Shown piece by piece: positions 17,946 to 25,932 of a stretch of 64,000 nt of DNA. The notes below the pieces were generated by a model that saw only the letters and a program-made list of their open reading frames with translations, was not told where the DNA came from and did not search any database. Location: contig JAZNEP010000042.1 of NCBI GenBank assembly GCA_045588655.1, positions 49,401-113,400 of the forward strand, written 5' to 3'. Position numbers and translations under genes: made by a program. Every line of letters begins with the position of its first letter. The stretch's first letter is position 1. The stretch comes from SVFI01 sp045588655 (lineage in GTDB: Bacteria > Bacillota > Clostridia > Lachnospirales > Lachnospiraceae).

Positions 17946-18487
17946 TGGAATTATTATTGTGGCTGCAAAATCTTGATAGCAGCATACTTTTATGGATACA
18001 GGAAAATTTGCGGAGTGAGCTTCTGACTCCGCTTCTTACATTTATTACTACCACAGGAAACGGGGGCCTCATATGGATTGTGCTTACCTGTTTTCTTCTG
18101 GCATTCAAAAAGACACGAAAGGCAGGGGCTGTGTGCGCTATGGCGCTCATACTTTCGCTTGTTTTTACCAATCTGTTAATCAAACCGCTTGTAGCAAGAG
18201 TGCGACCGTACGAGGTAATAGAAGGACTGATTCCGCTTATCGAAAAGCAACGTGATTTTTCGTTCCCATCCGGACATTCTAGCGCAGCCTTTGCCGCTGC
18301 ATGGGTAATGCTTCGAAAACTCCCGAAAAAGCTTGGAGCACCCGCGATGGTCTATGCTGCAATTATTGCATTTTCCAGACTCTACCTTGGGGTTCACTAT
18401 CCGAGCGATGTACTTGCAGGTATCGTGCTCGGTATCCTTTACGCAGCCGTAGCTATGTGGCTGGCTAGCAAAAGCAAAATTTTTTAG
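17942..18487 (+). CDS. PAP2-family membrane phosphatase
   Basis: A 181-residue integral membrane protein with about six hydrophobic segments and the full phosphatase signature: KPLVARVRP, then SFPSGHSSAAF, then SRLYLGVHYPSD, containing the catalytic His residues. PAP2 enzymes remove phosphates from lipid phosphates such as undecaprenyl pyrophosphate or phosphatidylglycerol phosphate at the outer face of the membrane. The ATGA overlap with the tarJ-like gene points to one operon, so recycling of the lipid carrier during glycan assembly is a plausible job. A housekeeping BacA-like role would also fit. Confidence 0.8.
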   Translation: MMELLLWLQNLDSSILLWIQENLRSELLTPLLTFITTTGNGGLIWIVLTCFLLAFKKTRKAGAVCAMALILSLVFTNLLIKPLVARVRPYEVIEGLIPLIEKQRDFSFPSGHSSAAFAAAWVMLRKLPKKLGAPAMVYAAIIAFSRLYLGVHYPSDVLAGIVLGILYAAVAMWLASKSKIF

Positions 18488-18490
18488 AAA

Positions 18491-18546
18491 AATCCTACTA
18501 TTTTGTGGAACGAGAGCGCGGACGAACAAGATAGTAGGATTCTTTT
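18491..18546 (+). terminator. rho-independent terminator
   Basis: AATCCTACTAT and ATAGTAGGATT (11 pairs) enclose a 29-base loop and are followed by CTTTTT. It separates the ribitol/PAP2 operon from the flagellar genes. Confidence 0.75.
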
Positions 18547-18604
18547 TGTATCACTATAAAATCGTGCATTTCTTTATAAATCCAAAAATAAACCACATTT
18601 TCTC

Positions 18605-18631
18605 TAAAGTAATCCCGAAAACAACCGATAA
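18605..18631 (+). promoter_or_regulatory. SigD (sigma-28) promoter of flgM
   Basis: TAAA (18605-18608), 15 bases, then ACCGATAA (18624-18631), one base off the flagellar sigma consensus GCCGATAA with exact spacing. It places flgM and probably the genes after it under FliA/SigD control, and hence under FlgM itself. Confidence 0.85.
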
Positions 18632-18664
18632 AATAAATATAAAACATCGGAAGGAGGAGTATAC

Positions 18665-18943
18665 ATGCGTATTGATGCTTATACTCAGGTATCGCAAATC
18701 TATAATAATACAAAAGTAAAAAGTGCAGCGAAACCAACAAGAGCCGGTTTTTCAGATGCTGTTGAGATTTCCAGTTTTGGAAAAGACTATCAGGTAGCAA
18801 AAAAAGCAGTAATGTCAGCTCCTGATGTCAGAGAGGACGTTGTTAGTCCGATTCGTACAGCAGTTCAAAATGGAACGTATCAGGTTTCCGACAGTGACTT
18901 TGCAGATAAACTGTTAGAAAGATACAGTTCGATTCTCGGATAA
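18665..18943 (+). CDS. flgM: anti-sigma factor FlgM
   Basis: A 92-residue protein that starts with the typical MRIDAYTQVSQIY and ends with the sigma-binding helices (DVREDVV, GTYQVSDSDFADKLLERY). FlgM holds SigD inactive in the cytoplasm until the hook is complete, when it is exported. It is preceded by AAGGAGGAG and by a SigD promoter, so it is an autoregulatory loop. It heads the late flagellar gene run. Confidence 0.9.
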   Translation: MRIDAYTQVSQIYNNTKVKSAAKPTRAGFSDAVEISSFGKDYQVAKKAVMSAPDVREDVVSPIRTAVQNGTYQVSDSDFADKLLERYSSILG

Positions 18944-18946
18944 GAA

Positions 18947-18973
18947 GGAAGCATGAGGTAAAATCATGCTTCC
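18947..18973 (+). promoter_or_regulatory. perfect hairpin between flgM and flgN
   Basis: A 10-base-pair stem (GGAAGCATGA / TCATGCTTCC) with a 7-base loop lies 4 bases after flgM. The loop carries GGTA, and an in-frame ATG (18966) falls within the 3' arm. No T-run follows. The stem would mask that ATG, which supports the GTG at 19020 as the flgN start. It may be an attenuator, an RNA-processing site or just a stable spacer. Confidence 0.6.
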
Positions 18974-19019
18974 CGAGAAAACCGGGAAGGAAAAACCTAA
19001 AAGAAATGAGGAAAAACCA

Positions 19020-19538
19020 GTGGCGAGTTTAATGGAGAATTTAATCGATATCCTGGAACAAGAGAATACCCAGTACAAGGCGCTGCTGGAGATGTCCATG
19101 AGAAAAACGCGCATTATTGTTTCAAATGATATTGCGCAGCTTTCTGTAATCACGGAGGAAGAGCAGAGAGTGGTGGACGCGATTAACGCTCTTGATAAAA
19201 AGAGAGCAGAAGTGATGATGGATATAGCCAACGTAATGAACATGGATGTTCAAACATTAAAGCTTGGCAAACTGATTGAGATGCTTGCAAGCAGACCGGC
19301 GGAGCAGAGACGTCTCACAGAAGTCAAGGATGCACTTCATGAAACAACGCAGCATATGGCCAGAATCAATGCTCAGAATAAAGAACTTCTTGAAAATGCG
19401 TTGGAGCTGGTAGAATTTGACTTAAATCTGGTAAGGGGCTTAAAAGCAGCTCCGGAAACTGCGGAATACAACAGAGGCGCAATGAGCGCCGGAAATCTGA
19501 TGGGAGTGGCATCCGGAAGATTTGATGCCAAACAATAG
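19020..19538 (+). CDS. flgN: flagellar chaperone FlgN
   Basis: A 172-residue, mostly alpha-helical protein of the FlgN family, with a start typical of the group (VASLMENLIDILEQE) and a long central coiled coil. FlgN binds FlgK and FlgL in the cytoplasm and delivers them to the export gate, which fits its place just before both. The GTG at 19020 follows GAGGAAAAACCA. An ATG at 18966 (plus 18 residues) is possible but lies in a stable hairpin. It is 15 bases before flgK. Confidence 0.8.
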   Translation: MASLMENLIDILEQENTQYKALLEMSMRKTRIIVSNDIAQLSVITEEEQRVVDAINALDKKRAEVMMDIANVMNMDVQTLKLGKLIEMLASRPAEQRRLTEVKDALHETTQHMARINAQNKELLENALELVEFDLNLVRGLKAAPETAEYNRGAMSAGNLMGVASGRFDAKQ

Positions 19539-19553
19539 TTATGAGGTGATTAC

Positions 19554-21206
19554 ATGTCATTATTTGGAAGCTTATATGTCGGCGCGTCTGGTTTACAGAC
19601 AGGGCAAAATGCACTAAATACCGTTGCCCACAATTTAGCAAATGCAGATACAGTAGGATACACCAGACAGCAGACTTTATTAACGGATAAACAATATAAT
19701 ACCTTATCCATAAATGCAAAGGCGATTGCAAATCAGCAACTTGGACTTGGAGTTACCTATGCGGATGTCAGACAGGTACGAGATGTATTTCTGGACCAGA
19801 CCTATCGCAGGGAGTCCGGCCGCAGTGCTTTTTATGAGATATCTTATAATACGTTGACAGAAGTAGAGACTCTTCTTGGTGAGTTAGAAGGAGAGTCTTT
19901 TAGTCATTCATTGAACAATCTTTGGGAAGCGGTACAGGAGCTTGCAAAGCAACCGGCCAGCTCAGTGACCCAGGGGCTTTTGATACAGAGAGCTTCGCAG
20001 TTTGTGGAGCAGGCTTCCAATGTATATAGTGCTCTTGGAAATTATCAGGATAATCTGAATGTGCAGCTAAGCGGCGAGGTGGATAAGATTAATACTTATG
20101 CAGATCGTCTATTCGCACTAAATAATGATATTATCCGTATTGAATCCGGCGGAATCGAACGTGCAAACGATCTCCGCGACGAGCGTAATAAAATACTGGA
20201 TGAACTTGGAAAATTAGGCAACATTGATTATAGTGAAGATCTCGAAGGCGGTGTGTCTGTCAAGTTTGAAGGGCACATTTTGGTAAATCGGGCGATGAGC
20301 TTTAAAATCGGGATGGACGTAGATCCAGAGACCGGCTTCTACACACCGTTCTGGCTCACGGACGCCAAAAAGGTATTGCAGGAAGACGGAACGTTCCGTT
20401 ATTTAATAGATAACTGTAAAGTGTACGATATGAGCCGTACGATTTCGACGGAAGCAAACACAGACATCGGAAGTTTAAAGGGAATGCTTCTGGCAAGAGG
20501 ATCACACAGAGCAAATTATACCGATTTGCAGGATGCAAAACAGTACAATGATGATGTGGCATCTTCCATATTGATGAATGTCGAGGCGGAATTTGACAAT
20601 TTGATTCACAACATTGTGACTGAAATTAACAAGGTTCTTGAAAATGCAGCAGTAAAAGAAGGTGGAACATACCTTCGAAATGAAGATGGAACGATTATTC
20701 AGCTGTTTCATCGCATCGGTTCGGATGAATATGACGCAAACGGACAGTTGATTCGTGAGAGTACGGATCCGGGAAAAGAGAATACACTGTTTACCATCTC
20801 AAATCTTGTGGTTAACCAAGATTTGGTAAAAGAACCGACAAAACTTGGATTTATTAAGATGGACGCAAAAGAAGATTACGAGACAGCGATGAATCTTCAG
20901 GAAGTGTTTAAGACGGAAGAATACAGACTAAATCCAAATGTAATGACGAAGACCAATCTTATGGATTATTATTCCAATATAGTCAGTCAGGTAGCAAATA
21001 CAGGTGCTGTTTTTTACAGTATTTATACAAACGAGCAGACCACGGTGGATTCAACCGAATACGCGAGACAGCAGATTGTTGGTATTTCGGATGATGAGGA
21101 ACTAAACAATATGATTAAATTCCAAAATGCATACAATGCATCCAGCCGTTACATTAATGTCATCGATGAGATGCTCGAGCACATTCTTAACACATTAGGA
21201 GCATAA
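19554..21206 (+). CDS. flgK: flagellar hook-associated protein 1 (FlgK), first copy
   Basis: The 550-residue product has the FlgK/FlgE N-terminus (ASGLQTGQNALNTVAHNLAN, residues 11-30) and the matching C-terminal helix (MIKFQNAYNASSRYINVIDEM). These termini pair as a coiled coil in the hook-filament junction. FlgK is exported and forms the ring between hook and filament. A second FlgK-type gene follows in the same operon. FlgN upstream is its chaperone. Start ATG at 19554, preceded by GAGGTGA. Confidence 0.85.
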   Translation: MSLFGSLYVGASGLQTGQNALNTVAHNLANADTVGYTRQQTLLTDKQYNTLSINAKAIANQQLGLGVTYADVRQVRDVFLDQTYRRESGRSAFYEISYNTLTEVETLLGELEGESFSHSLNNLWEAVQELAKQPASSVTQGLLIQRASQFVEQASNVYSALGNYQDNLNVQLSGEVDKINTYADRLFALNNDIIRIESGGIERANDLRDERNKILDELGKLGNIDYSEDLEGGVSVKFEGHILVNRAMSFKIGMDVDPETGFYTPFWLTDAKKVLQEDGTFRYLIDNCKVYDMSRTISTEANTDIGSLKGMLLARGSHRANYTDLQDAKQYNDDVASSILMNVEAEFDNLIHNIVTEINKVLENAAVKEGGTYLRNEDGTIIQLFHRIGSDEYDANGQLIRESTDPGKENTLFTISNLVVNQDLVKEPTKLGFIKMDAKEDYETAMNLQEVFKTEEYRLNPNVMTKTNLMDYYSNIVSQVANTGAVFYSIYTNEQTTVDSTEYARQQIVGISDDEELNNMIKFQNAYNASSRYINVIDEMLEHILNTLGA

Positions 21207-21219
21207 AGGGGGAATATAG

Positions 21220-23103
21220 ATGCCTTCTACATTTTTTGGTTTAAATATTGCATATACAGGACTTACGGCTGCCAATGCGGCGCTTAATACGACCGGCAAT
21301 AATATTGCAAACGTTGAGACGGACGGATATTCCAGACAGACCGTGACACAAAAAGCCAGCGATTCGATTCGTACCTATACGACATACGGTTGTGCAGGTG
21401 CGGGTGTGGATACGGTTTCCATTGATCGAAACAGAGATGCCTTTTATGATTTTAAATACTGGAACAATAATAATAAGGTCGGAGAGTACGAAGAAAAGCA
21501 GTATTATATGCAGCAGATTGAGGATTTGTTTTCGGATGACAAAACCATCAAAGGTTTCACAAGTATATATAACGATATGTATAATGCGCTTGCTGAAGTG
21601 CAGAAAAACGCAGGAGATCCGACGACCAAATCTCAGTTTATAGGTTTTGCAAATAATCTGGCATATTATTTTAATACTGTGGCAGAAAATCTTGAAAATA
21701 TTCAGCTGGATATTAACGCGGAAATCAAAAATAAAGTGGATGAGATTAATTCATATGCGAGAGAAATTGCGTCATTAAATCAGCAGATTAATGTAATTGA
21801 ACTGACCGGAACGACGGCCAATGAACTTAGGGACCAGAGAGATCTTCTGGTGGACAAATTATCTCTTGTAACGAGTGTAAAGATTACGGAGACTCCTGTT
21901 TATGATATAAATAACGGACGCGACACCGGAGCGAAACGTTATGTAGTACAGATTGCAGGCGGTCAGATGCTCGTAGATAGCGGAGAGTATTTTGAACTTG
22001 AGTGTGTAGCGAGAGCCAATTATGAGGCGAACAATCAGTCGGATGCACTTGGATTGTTTGATATCAAATGGAAAAATGGTAACGATTTCTATATGTCGAG
22101 TACGCTGATTGGCGGACAGTTGCAAGGATTGATTGCCATGCGAGACGGAAACAATGGGGAAAACTTTAACGGTATTGTTTCAAGTATTACCAAAAATCAG
22201 ACAACAGGTAAGAATGAGGTAACGGTAGATGTGAGTGCAGATTATCTCAGGGATCTGAATAAATGTACACTTTCTGATGACGGTGGAGTGATGCAGATTG
22301 GGAATCAGGAATTTTACTATGACACCTTCGAGGTGATTTATAATGACCAGGGTGAGATTACGCAATATGTTTTTGCAATCAGTGATGACCTTGCAAAAAA
22401 TGCCTCTCAGCCAAATTCAAGTCGAATTGGAAAGGATGTTTCCGTAGGAGCCAATATTGATTATCAGGGAGTTCCGTATTATCAAGAACAGCTCAATGAA
22501 TGGGTTCGTACCTTTGCAGAAGCCTTTAACCGTATTTTGACGCAAGAGGGCGCTGTCAATGGATATGGAGAGGAAGCGGATGTTCTTTTTGTAGCGAATG
22601 AAGCGACAGATGTGGGACAGAAAAAGTTCCTTGATTCCAGAAATAAGGTGCCTGGAACACCGATAGCCAGTACAGATGACACCTACTATTACCTGACTGC
22701 ATCTAATTTTGCAGTAAATAAAGAAATGATGGAAGATTCGATGCTTTTTGCGACGCACACAGGAGCGGGAGCAGGAAGGGAAGCTTACGATATTATAGAT
22801 GACTTAAATGACCTTAGAAACAATAAAGAGGTCATGAGTTTTAGAGGATGCAGCTCGGGAGATTTCCTGCAGTGTATCTTGTCAGATATTTCATTAAATG
22901 CAAGCAGTGCCAATTCGTTTTATGCCAGCTACCAAAATGTAGAGGCAGTGATTGACACGCAGCGCCTTTCCATTAGTGGGGTAGATACAGATGAAGAATC
23001 GTTAAATCTGGTACAGTTCCAGCATGCATACAATCTGGCTTCACAAATGATACAGGTACTGACGGAAGTATATGACAGACTGATTCTCCAGACAGGTGTT
23101 TAG
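21220..23103 (+). CDS. flgK: flagellar hook-associated protein 1 (FlgK), second copy
   Basis: A 627-residue paralogue with the same end domains: GLTAANAALNTTGNNIANVE (N-terminus) and LVQFQHAYNLASQMIQVLTEV (C-terminus). The central region is longer than in the first copy and differs in sequence, so they are not simple duplicates. It begins 13 bases after the first. One may form the true junction ring and the other a variant or the outer surface. Both are seen in some Lachnospiraceae, so this is unlikely to be an artefact of assembly. Confidence 0.85.
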   Translation: MPSTFFGLNIAYTGLTAANAALNTTGNNIANVETDGYSRQTVTQKASDSIRTYTTYGCAGAGVDTVSIDRNRDAFYDFKYWNNNNKVGEYEEKQYYMQQIEDLFSDDKTIKGFTSIYNDMYNALAEVQKNAGDPTTKSQFIGFANNLAYYFNTVAENLENIQLDINAEIKNKVDEINSYAREIASLNQQINVIELTGTTANELRDQRDLLVDKLSLVTSVKITETPVYDINNGRDTGAKRYVVQIAGGQMLVDSGEYFELECVARANYEANNQSDALGLFDIKWKNGNDFYMSSTLIGGQLQGLIAMRDGNNGENFNGIVSSITKNQTTGKNEVTVDVSADYLRDLNKCTLSDDGGVMQIGNQEFYYDTFEVIYNDQGEITQYVFAISDDLAKNASQPNSSRIGKDVSVGANIDYQGVPYYQEQLNEWVRTFAEAFNRILTQEGAVNGYGEEADVLFVANEATDVGQKKFLDSRNKVPGTPIASTDDTYYYLTASNFAVNKEMMEDSMLFATHTGAGAGREAYDIIDDLNDLRNNKEVMSFRGCSSGDFLQCILSDISLNASSANSFYASYQNVEAVIDTQRLSISGVDTDEESLNLVQFQHAYNLASQMIQVLTEVYDRLILQTGV

Positions 23104-23126
23104 AATGGCAGGAGAATAGCCGATAT
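23101..23126 (+). promoter_or_regulatory. possible SigD promoter of flgL
   Basis: GCCGATAT at 23119-23126 is a full -10 match to the flagellar sigma consensus, with a weak TAGA (23101) upstream at 14 bases. It would give flgL and the genes after it an extra start. Confidence 0.4.
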
Positions 23127-23159
23127 ATAGGTTGAATGTATGGAAACCGGAGGTGGCCC

Positions 23160-24680
23160 ATGAGAATTACGAACAAAATTATTTCCCAAAATTCCATAAC
23201 CAACATTAATAATAATAAAGTTTTGGAAGATAAGCTAAATACGCAGCTTGCGACAGGTTCAAAGATTAATCGTCCGTCGGATGACCCGGTGGTGGCGATA
23301 CGAGCACTTCGTCTTCGTACGAACCTAAATCAGGTAAGCCAATATTACACGAAAAATATTCCGGATGCGGAGTCGTGGTTGGATGTGACTGAAAGTGCAA
23401 TCAGTACAGTTATTGAGATTGTAACGGATATGTATTCTAACTGCACAAAGGGTGCGGTAGGATTTGATACGGCAGAAGACAGAGCCAAAATTTTGGACAA
23501 TCTGAAAGCACTGCAGGAAGAGGTATATGCCACGGGAGATGCAGACTATGCAGGCAGATTTGTATTTACGGGATATCGAACAGATACCTCTCTGACCTTC
23601 GGGACAGAGACGGATAAAACCTATACGATTACGGAACAGCTGACGGCAGAAAGTCTGGATGAAATCACTTATGTCGATGTGGCGCAGCTGGATACCCTTA
23701 CGGAAGCTAATGCAGAAGCAATGGGAACCAAAGAACAGGAAATCAGCACAAATCAGGTGTACAGACTTCGCCTGGCATATAATAATTGCTCAGATGCAAT
23801 GGCGCCGACCATTTCCTATTATACCGCAGCAGGTGCAATGCAGACGATTTCTACGGAAGTGATTTCGGCAAACAATCCGATGCAGGATCCTTATATGAGC
23901 GCAGAAATGTCGGCAACAGGGGCCGTATTTATTCCGGAAACAGGAGAGATTATACTCAGCAAAGCCAATTATGAAAAATTGACAGGTGTGATAGATGATC
24001 CTTCCACAGCAGCAGATGAAGGCGAAATTCGTGTAACGTATGAAAAAAATGAGTTTGACAAAAAGGACATTAGGCCGGAGCATTATTTTTATTGTGAATC
24101 AGATGGAATTACATACAATGAAGGATATCTGACCGGAGCGACAGATGACAATTCAAATCAATTTATTTCGTATGATGTCGGATTTAATCAGGACGTCAGA
24201 GTGAATACGCTGGCGAGCGAAGTGTTTTCGACAGGATTAAGCAGGGATGTGGATGATCTTGTGGCGTCCATTGAGGATGTGACGGCGATGGAAGAAAACA
24301 TAGCAGTGCTCAAGCAGATGTTAAAAACAGATCCGGACAATCAGGAACTTAAGGACCGTCTGGATGCAGCCAATAAAGCAAATACATTTTTGACAGACAA
24401 GATGCAAAAATTATTTGAAAAAAATATTACCAATATGCAAAATCATCTGGATTTGGCAAACAGTGCTTTGACAGCAACGGGTAACCGGAGCTCAAGAGTG
24501 GAGTTGGTTTCCAATCGTCTTGCGAAACAGGAAGTAAATTTTAAGACGTTGTCATCTCAAAATGAAGACGTAGATTTGACAGAGGTTGCTGTGAATTTAT
24601 CCAGCGTAGAGCTTGCATATCAGGCAGCACTTATGGCGACAGGAAAGATTTCACAGACGACGTTGTTAAATTATTTATAG
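23160..24680 (+). CDS. flgL: flagellar hook-associated protein 3 (FlgL)
   Basis: The 506-residue product has flagellin-like ends: MRITNKIISQNSITNIN at the start, with NRPSDDPVVAIRAL, and a C-terminal coiled coil (LANSALTATGNRSSRVEL, SVELAYQAALMATGKISQTTLL). FlgL joins FlgK to the first flagellin subunits. It is longer than the enteric protein (about 320 residues), with an inserted middle domain, common in Clostridia. The start is the ATG at 23160 after GGAGGTGG; an in-frame ATG at 23136 has no suitable ribosome site. Confidence 0.85.
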   Translation: MRITNKIISQNSITNINNNKVLEDKLNTQLATGSKINRPSDDPVVAIRALRLRTNLNQVSQYYTKNIPDAESWLDVTESAISTVIEIVTDMYSNCTKGAVGFDTAEDRAKILDNLKALQEEVYATGDADYAGRFVFTGYRTDTSLTFGTETDKTYTITEQLTAESLDEITYVDVAQLDTLTEANAEAMGTKEQEISTNQVYRLRLAYNNCSDAMAPTISYYTAAGAMQTISTEVISANNPMQDPYMSAEMSATGAVFIPETGEIILSKANYEKLTGVIDDPSTAADEGEIRVTYEKNEFDKKDIRPEHYFYCESDGITYNEGYLTGATDDNSNQFISYDVGFNQDVRVNTLASEVFSTGLSRDVDDLVASIEDVTAMEENIAVLKQMLKTDPDNQELKDRLDAANKANTFLTDKMQKLFEKNITNMQNHLDLANSALTATGNRSSRVELVSNRLAKQEVNFKTLSSQNEDVDLTEVAVNLSSVELAYQAALMATGKISQTTLLNYL

Positions 24681-24707
24681 CATAAACAAAAGAAAGGGAG
24701 AATAGGT

Positions 24708-25160
24708 ATGGAAGTTAATTCAAGAATTTTCGGACTGATTAATATCGAGGATGAAAAATTAATTCACTTTGTGAATGGAATTGTGGGCTTTCCACAGCTG
24801 ACAGAATTTGCACTCATTCATGATACGGAAAAACAAGGAGGAATCCAGTGGTTACAGTCTATGCAGGAGCCGCAGTTTGCGATACCTGTAATGAATCCGC
24901 TCGATGTAGTAGATGACTACAATCCGCAAGTAGAGGATGAGCTTTTGAAGCCGATTGGGGGACTTGATCCTGAAAATATGCTTGTGCTTGTGACCGTGGT
25001 TGTTCCGAATGATTTGACGAAAATGAGCGTAAATTTAAGAGGACCGATTGTTATCAATGCAACAAACAGAAAAGCATGTCAGGTGATTACGGAAGGTGAG
25101 GAATATCCGGTGAAATTCCCGATTTATGATATTCTTAAGAGCAGAAAGGCGGGTGAATGA
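24708..25160 (+). CDS. fliW: flagellar assembly factor FliW
   Basis: A 150-residue protein with the FliW pattern (NGIVGFPQLTEFALI, NPLDVVDDYNP, VNLRGPIVINATNRKACQV). FliW binds flagellin when it accumulates in the cytoplasm and otherwise binds CsrA, so it measures secretion and tunes flagellin translation. It ends 1 base before csrA, the standard pairing. Confidence 0.9.
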   Translation: MEVNSRIFGLINIEDEKLIHFVNGIVGFPQLTEFALIHDTEKQGGIQWLQSMQEPQFAIPVMNPLDVVDDYNPQVEDELLKPIGGLDPENMLVLVTVVVPNDLTKMSVNLRGPIVINATNRKACQVITEGEEYPVKFPIYDILKSRKAGE

Positions 25161-25161
25161 T

Positions 25162-25377
25162 ATGCTGGCATTGACACGTAAAAAAGGCGAAGCACTCGTC
25201 ATTAACAATAATATCGAAATAACAATCCTTGAAGTAAAAGGGGATCAGGTGAAGATCGGTATATCTGCACCAAAAGAGATACCGGTATATCGTAAAGAAG
25301 TATATATGCAGATTCAGGATGCAAACAAGGAAGCAATGGAAGTTTCCGGCTTGGATGCATTGAAGTCTCTTTTCTAG
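25162..25377 (+). CDS. csrA: carbon storage regulator CsrA
   Basis: A 71-residue RNA-binding protein. It starts MLALTRKKGEALVI and includes the dimer and RNA-contact segment IGISAPKEIPVYRKEVY. CsrA binds GGA motifs in flagellin mRNA leaders and blocks the ribosome site. A likely target hairpin is found before the first flagellin gene, 3.2 kb downstream. The ATG at 25162 gives the standard length; longer in-frame starts overlap fliW. Confidence 0.92.
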   Translation: MLALTRKKGEALVINNNIEITILEVKGDQVKIGISAPKEIPVYRKEVYMQIQDANKEAMEVSGLDALKSLF

Positions 25378-25488
25378 TATTTTTTTGTGATTTTTCTTAT
25401 GTGAAAGGGTTAATTTCCTATTTCTTTTTGACGATAAATAAGTTAAAGTAAAACTAGGTAAAACTTTTTTCACATGGAGGTGGATAAT

Positions 25489-25920
25489 ATGGCAATTGAA
25501 CCAATTGGAAGTATGATGACGCTGCAGGCTCAAAATGTTACACCTGTAGAATCAGTCAAACCGGTTGCGGAGAGCACGGATGCGATCGCACTGGAGTCAG
25601 GTGCCAAGCTGGATGCGACAACGCAGGGCGTTGCACGCGCACAGGAATCCGATGGAGATTCTTCGGGACAGAATGGTGCGTTTAACAATCAGAATCAACC
25701 GTCAAATGAACAGATCAAAAAAGCGGTAGATCAGATGAATAAGAAGATGGAAAATGCGGAAGCAGTCTTCGGTTTTCATGAAGATACCAACAGAGTGATG
25801 ATCAAAATTGTAGACAGAGATTCTAAAAAAGTAATTAAGGAACTGCCGCCGGAAAAAACGCTTGATATGATAGCGAAAGTATGGGAGATGGCAGGTATTC
25901 TTGTTGATGAAAAAAGATAG
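25489..25920 (+). CDS. flaG: FlaG family protein
   Basis: A 143-residue protein. The first 70 residues are a low-complexity, Gly/Asn/Gln-rich segment (SGQNGAFNNQNQPS). The rest is the FlaG domain (AVFGFHEDTNRVMIKIVDRDS, then KKVIKELPPEKTLDMIAKV). FlaG affects filament length in several bacteria and is commonly found before fliD. GGAGGTGG precedes the ATG at 25489. Confidence 0.85.
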   Translation: MAIEPIGSMMTLQAQNVTPVESVKPVAESTDAIALESGAKLDATTQGVARAQESDGDSSGQNGAFNNQNQPSNEQIKKAVDQMNKKMENAEAVFGFHEDTNRVMIKIVDRDSKKVIKELPPEKTLDMIAKVWEMAGILVDEKR

Positions 25921-25932
25921 GAGGCAGATCGT

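Noticed and set aside
21220..23103. FlgK second copy as an assembly duplicate
   Set aside because: The central regions differ strongly, so it is a true paralogue and not a repeated contig segment.
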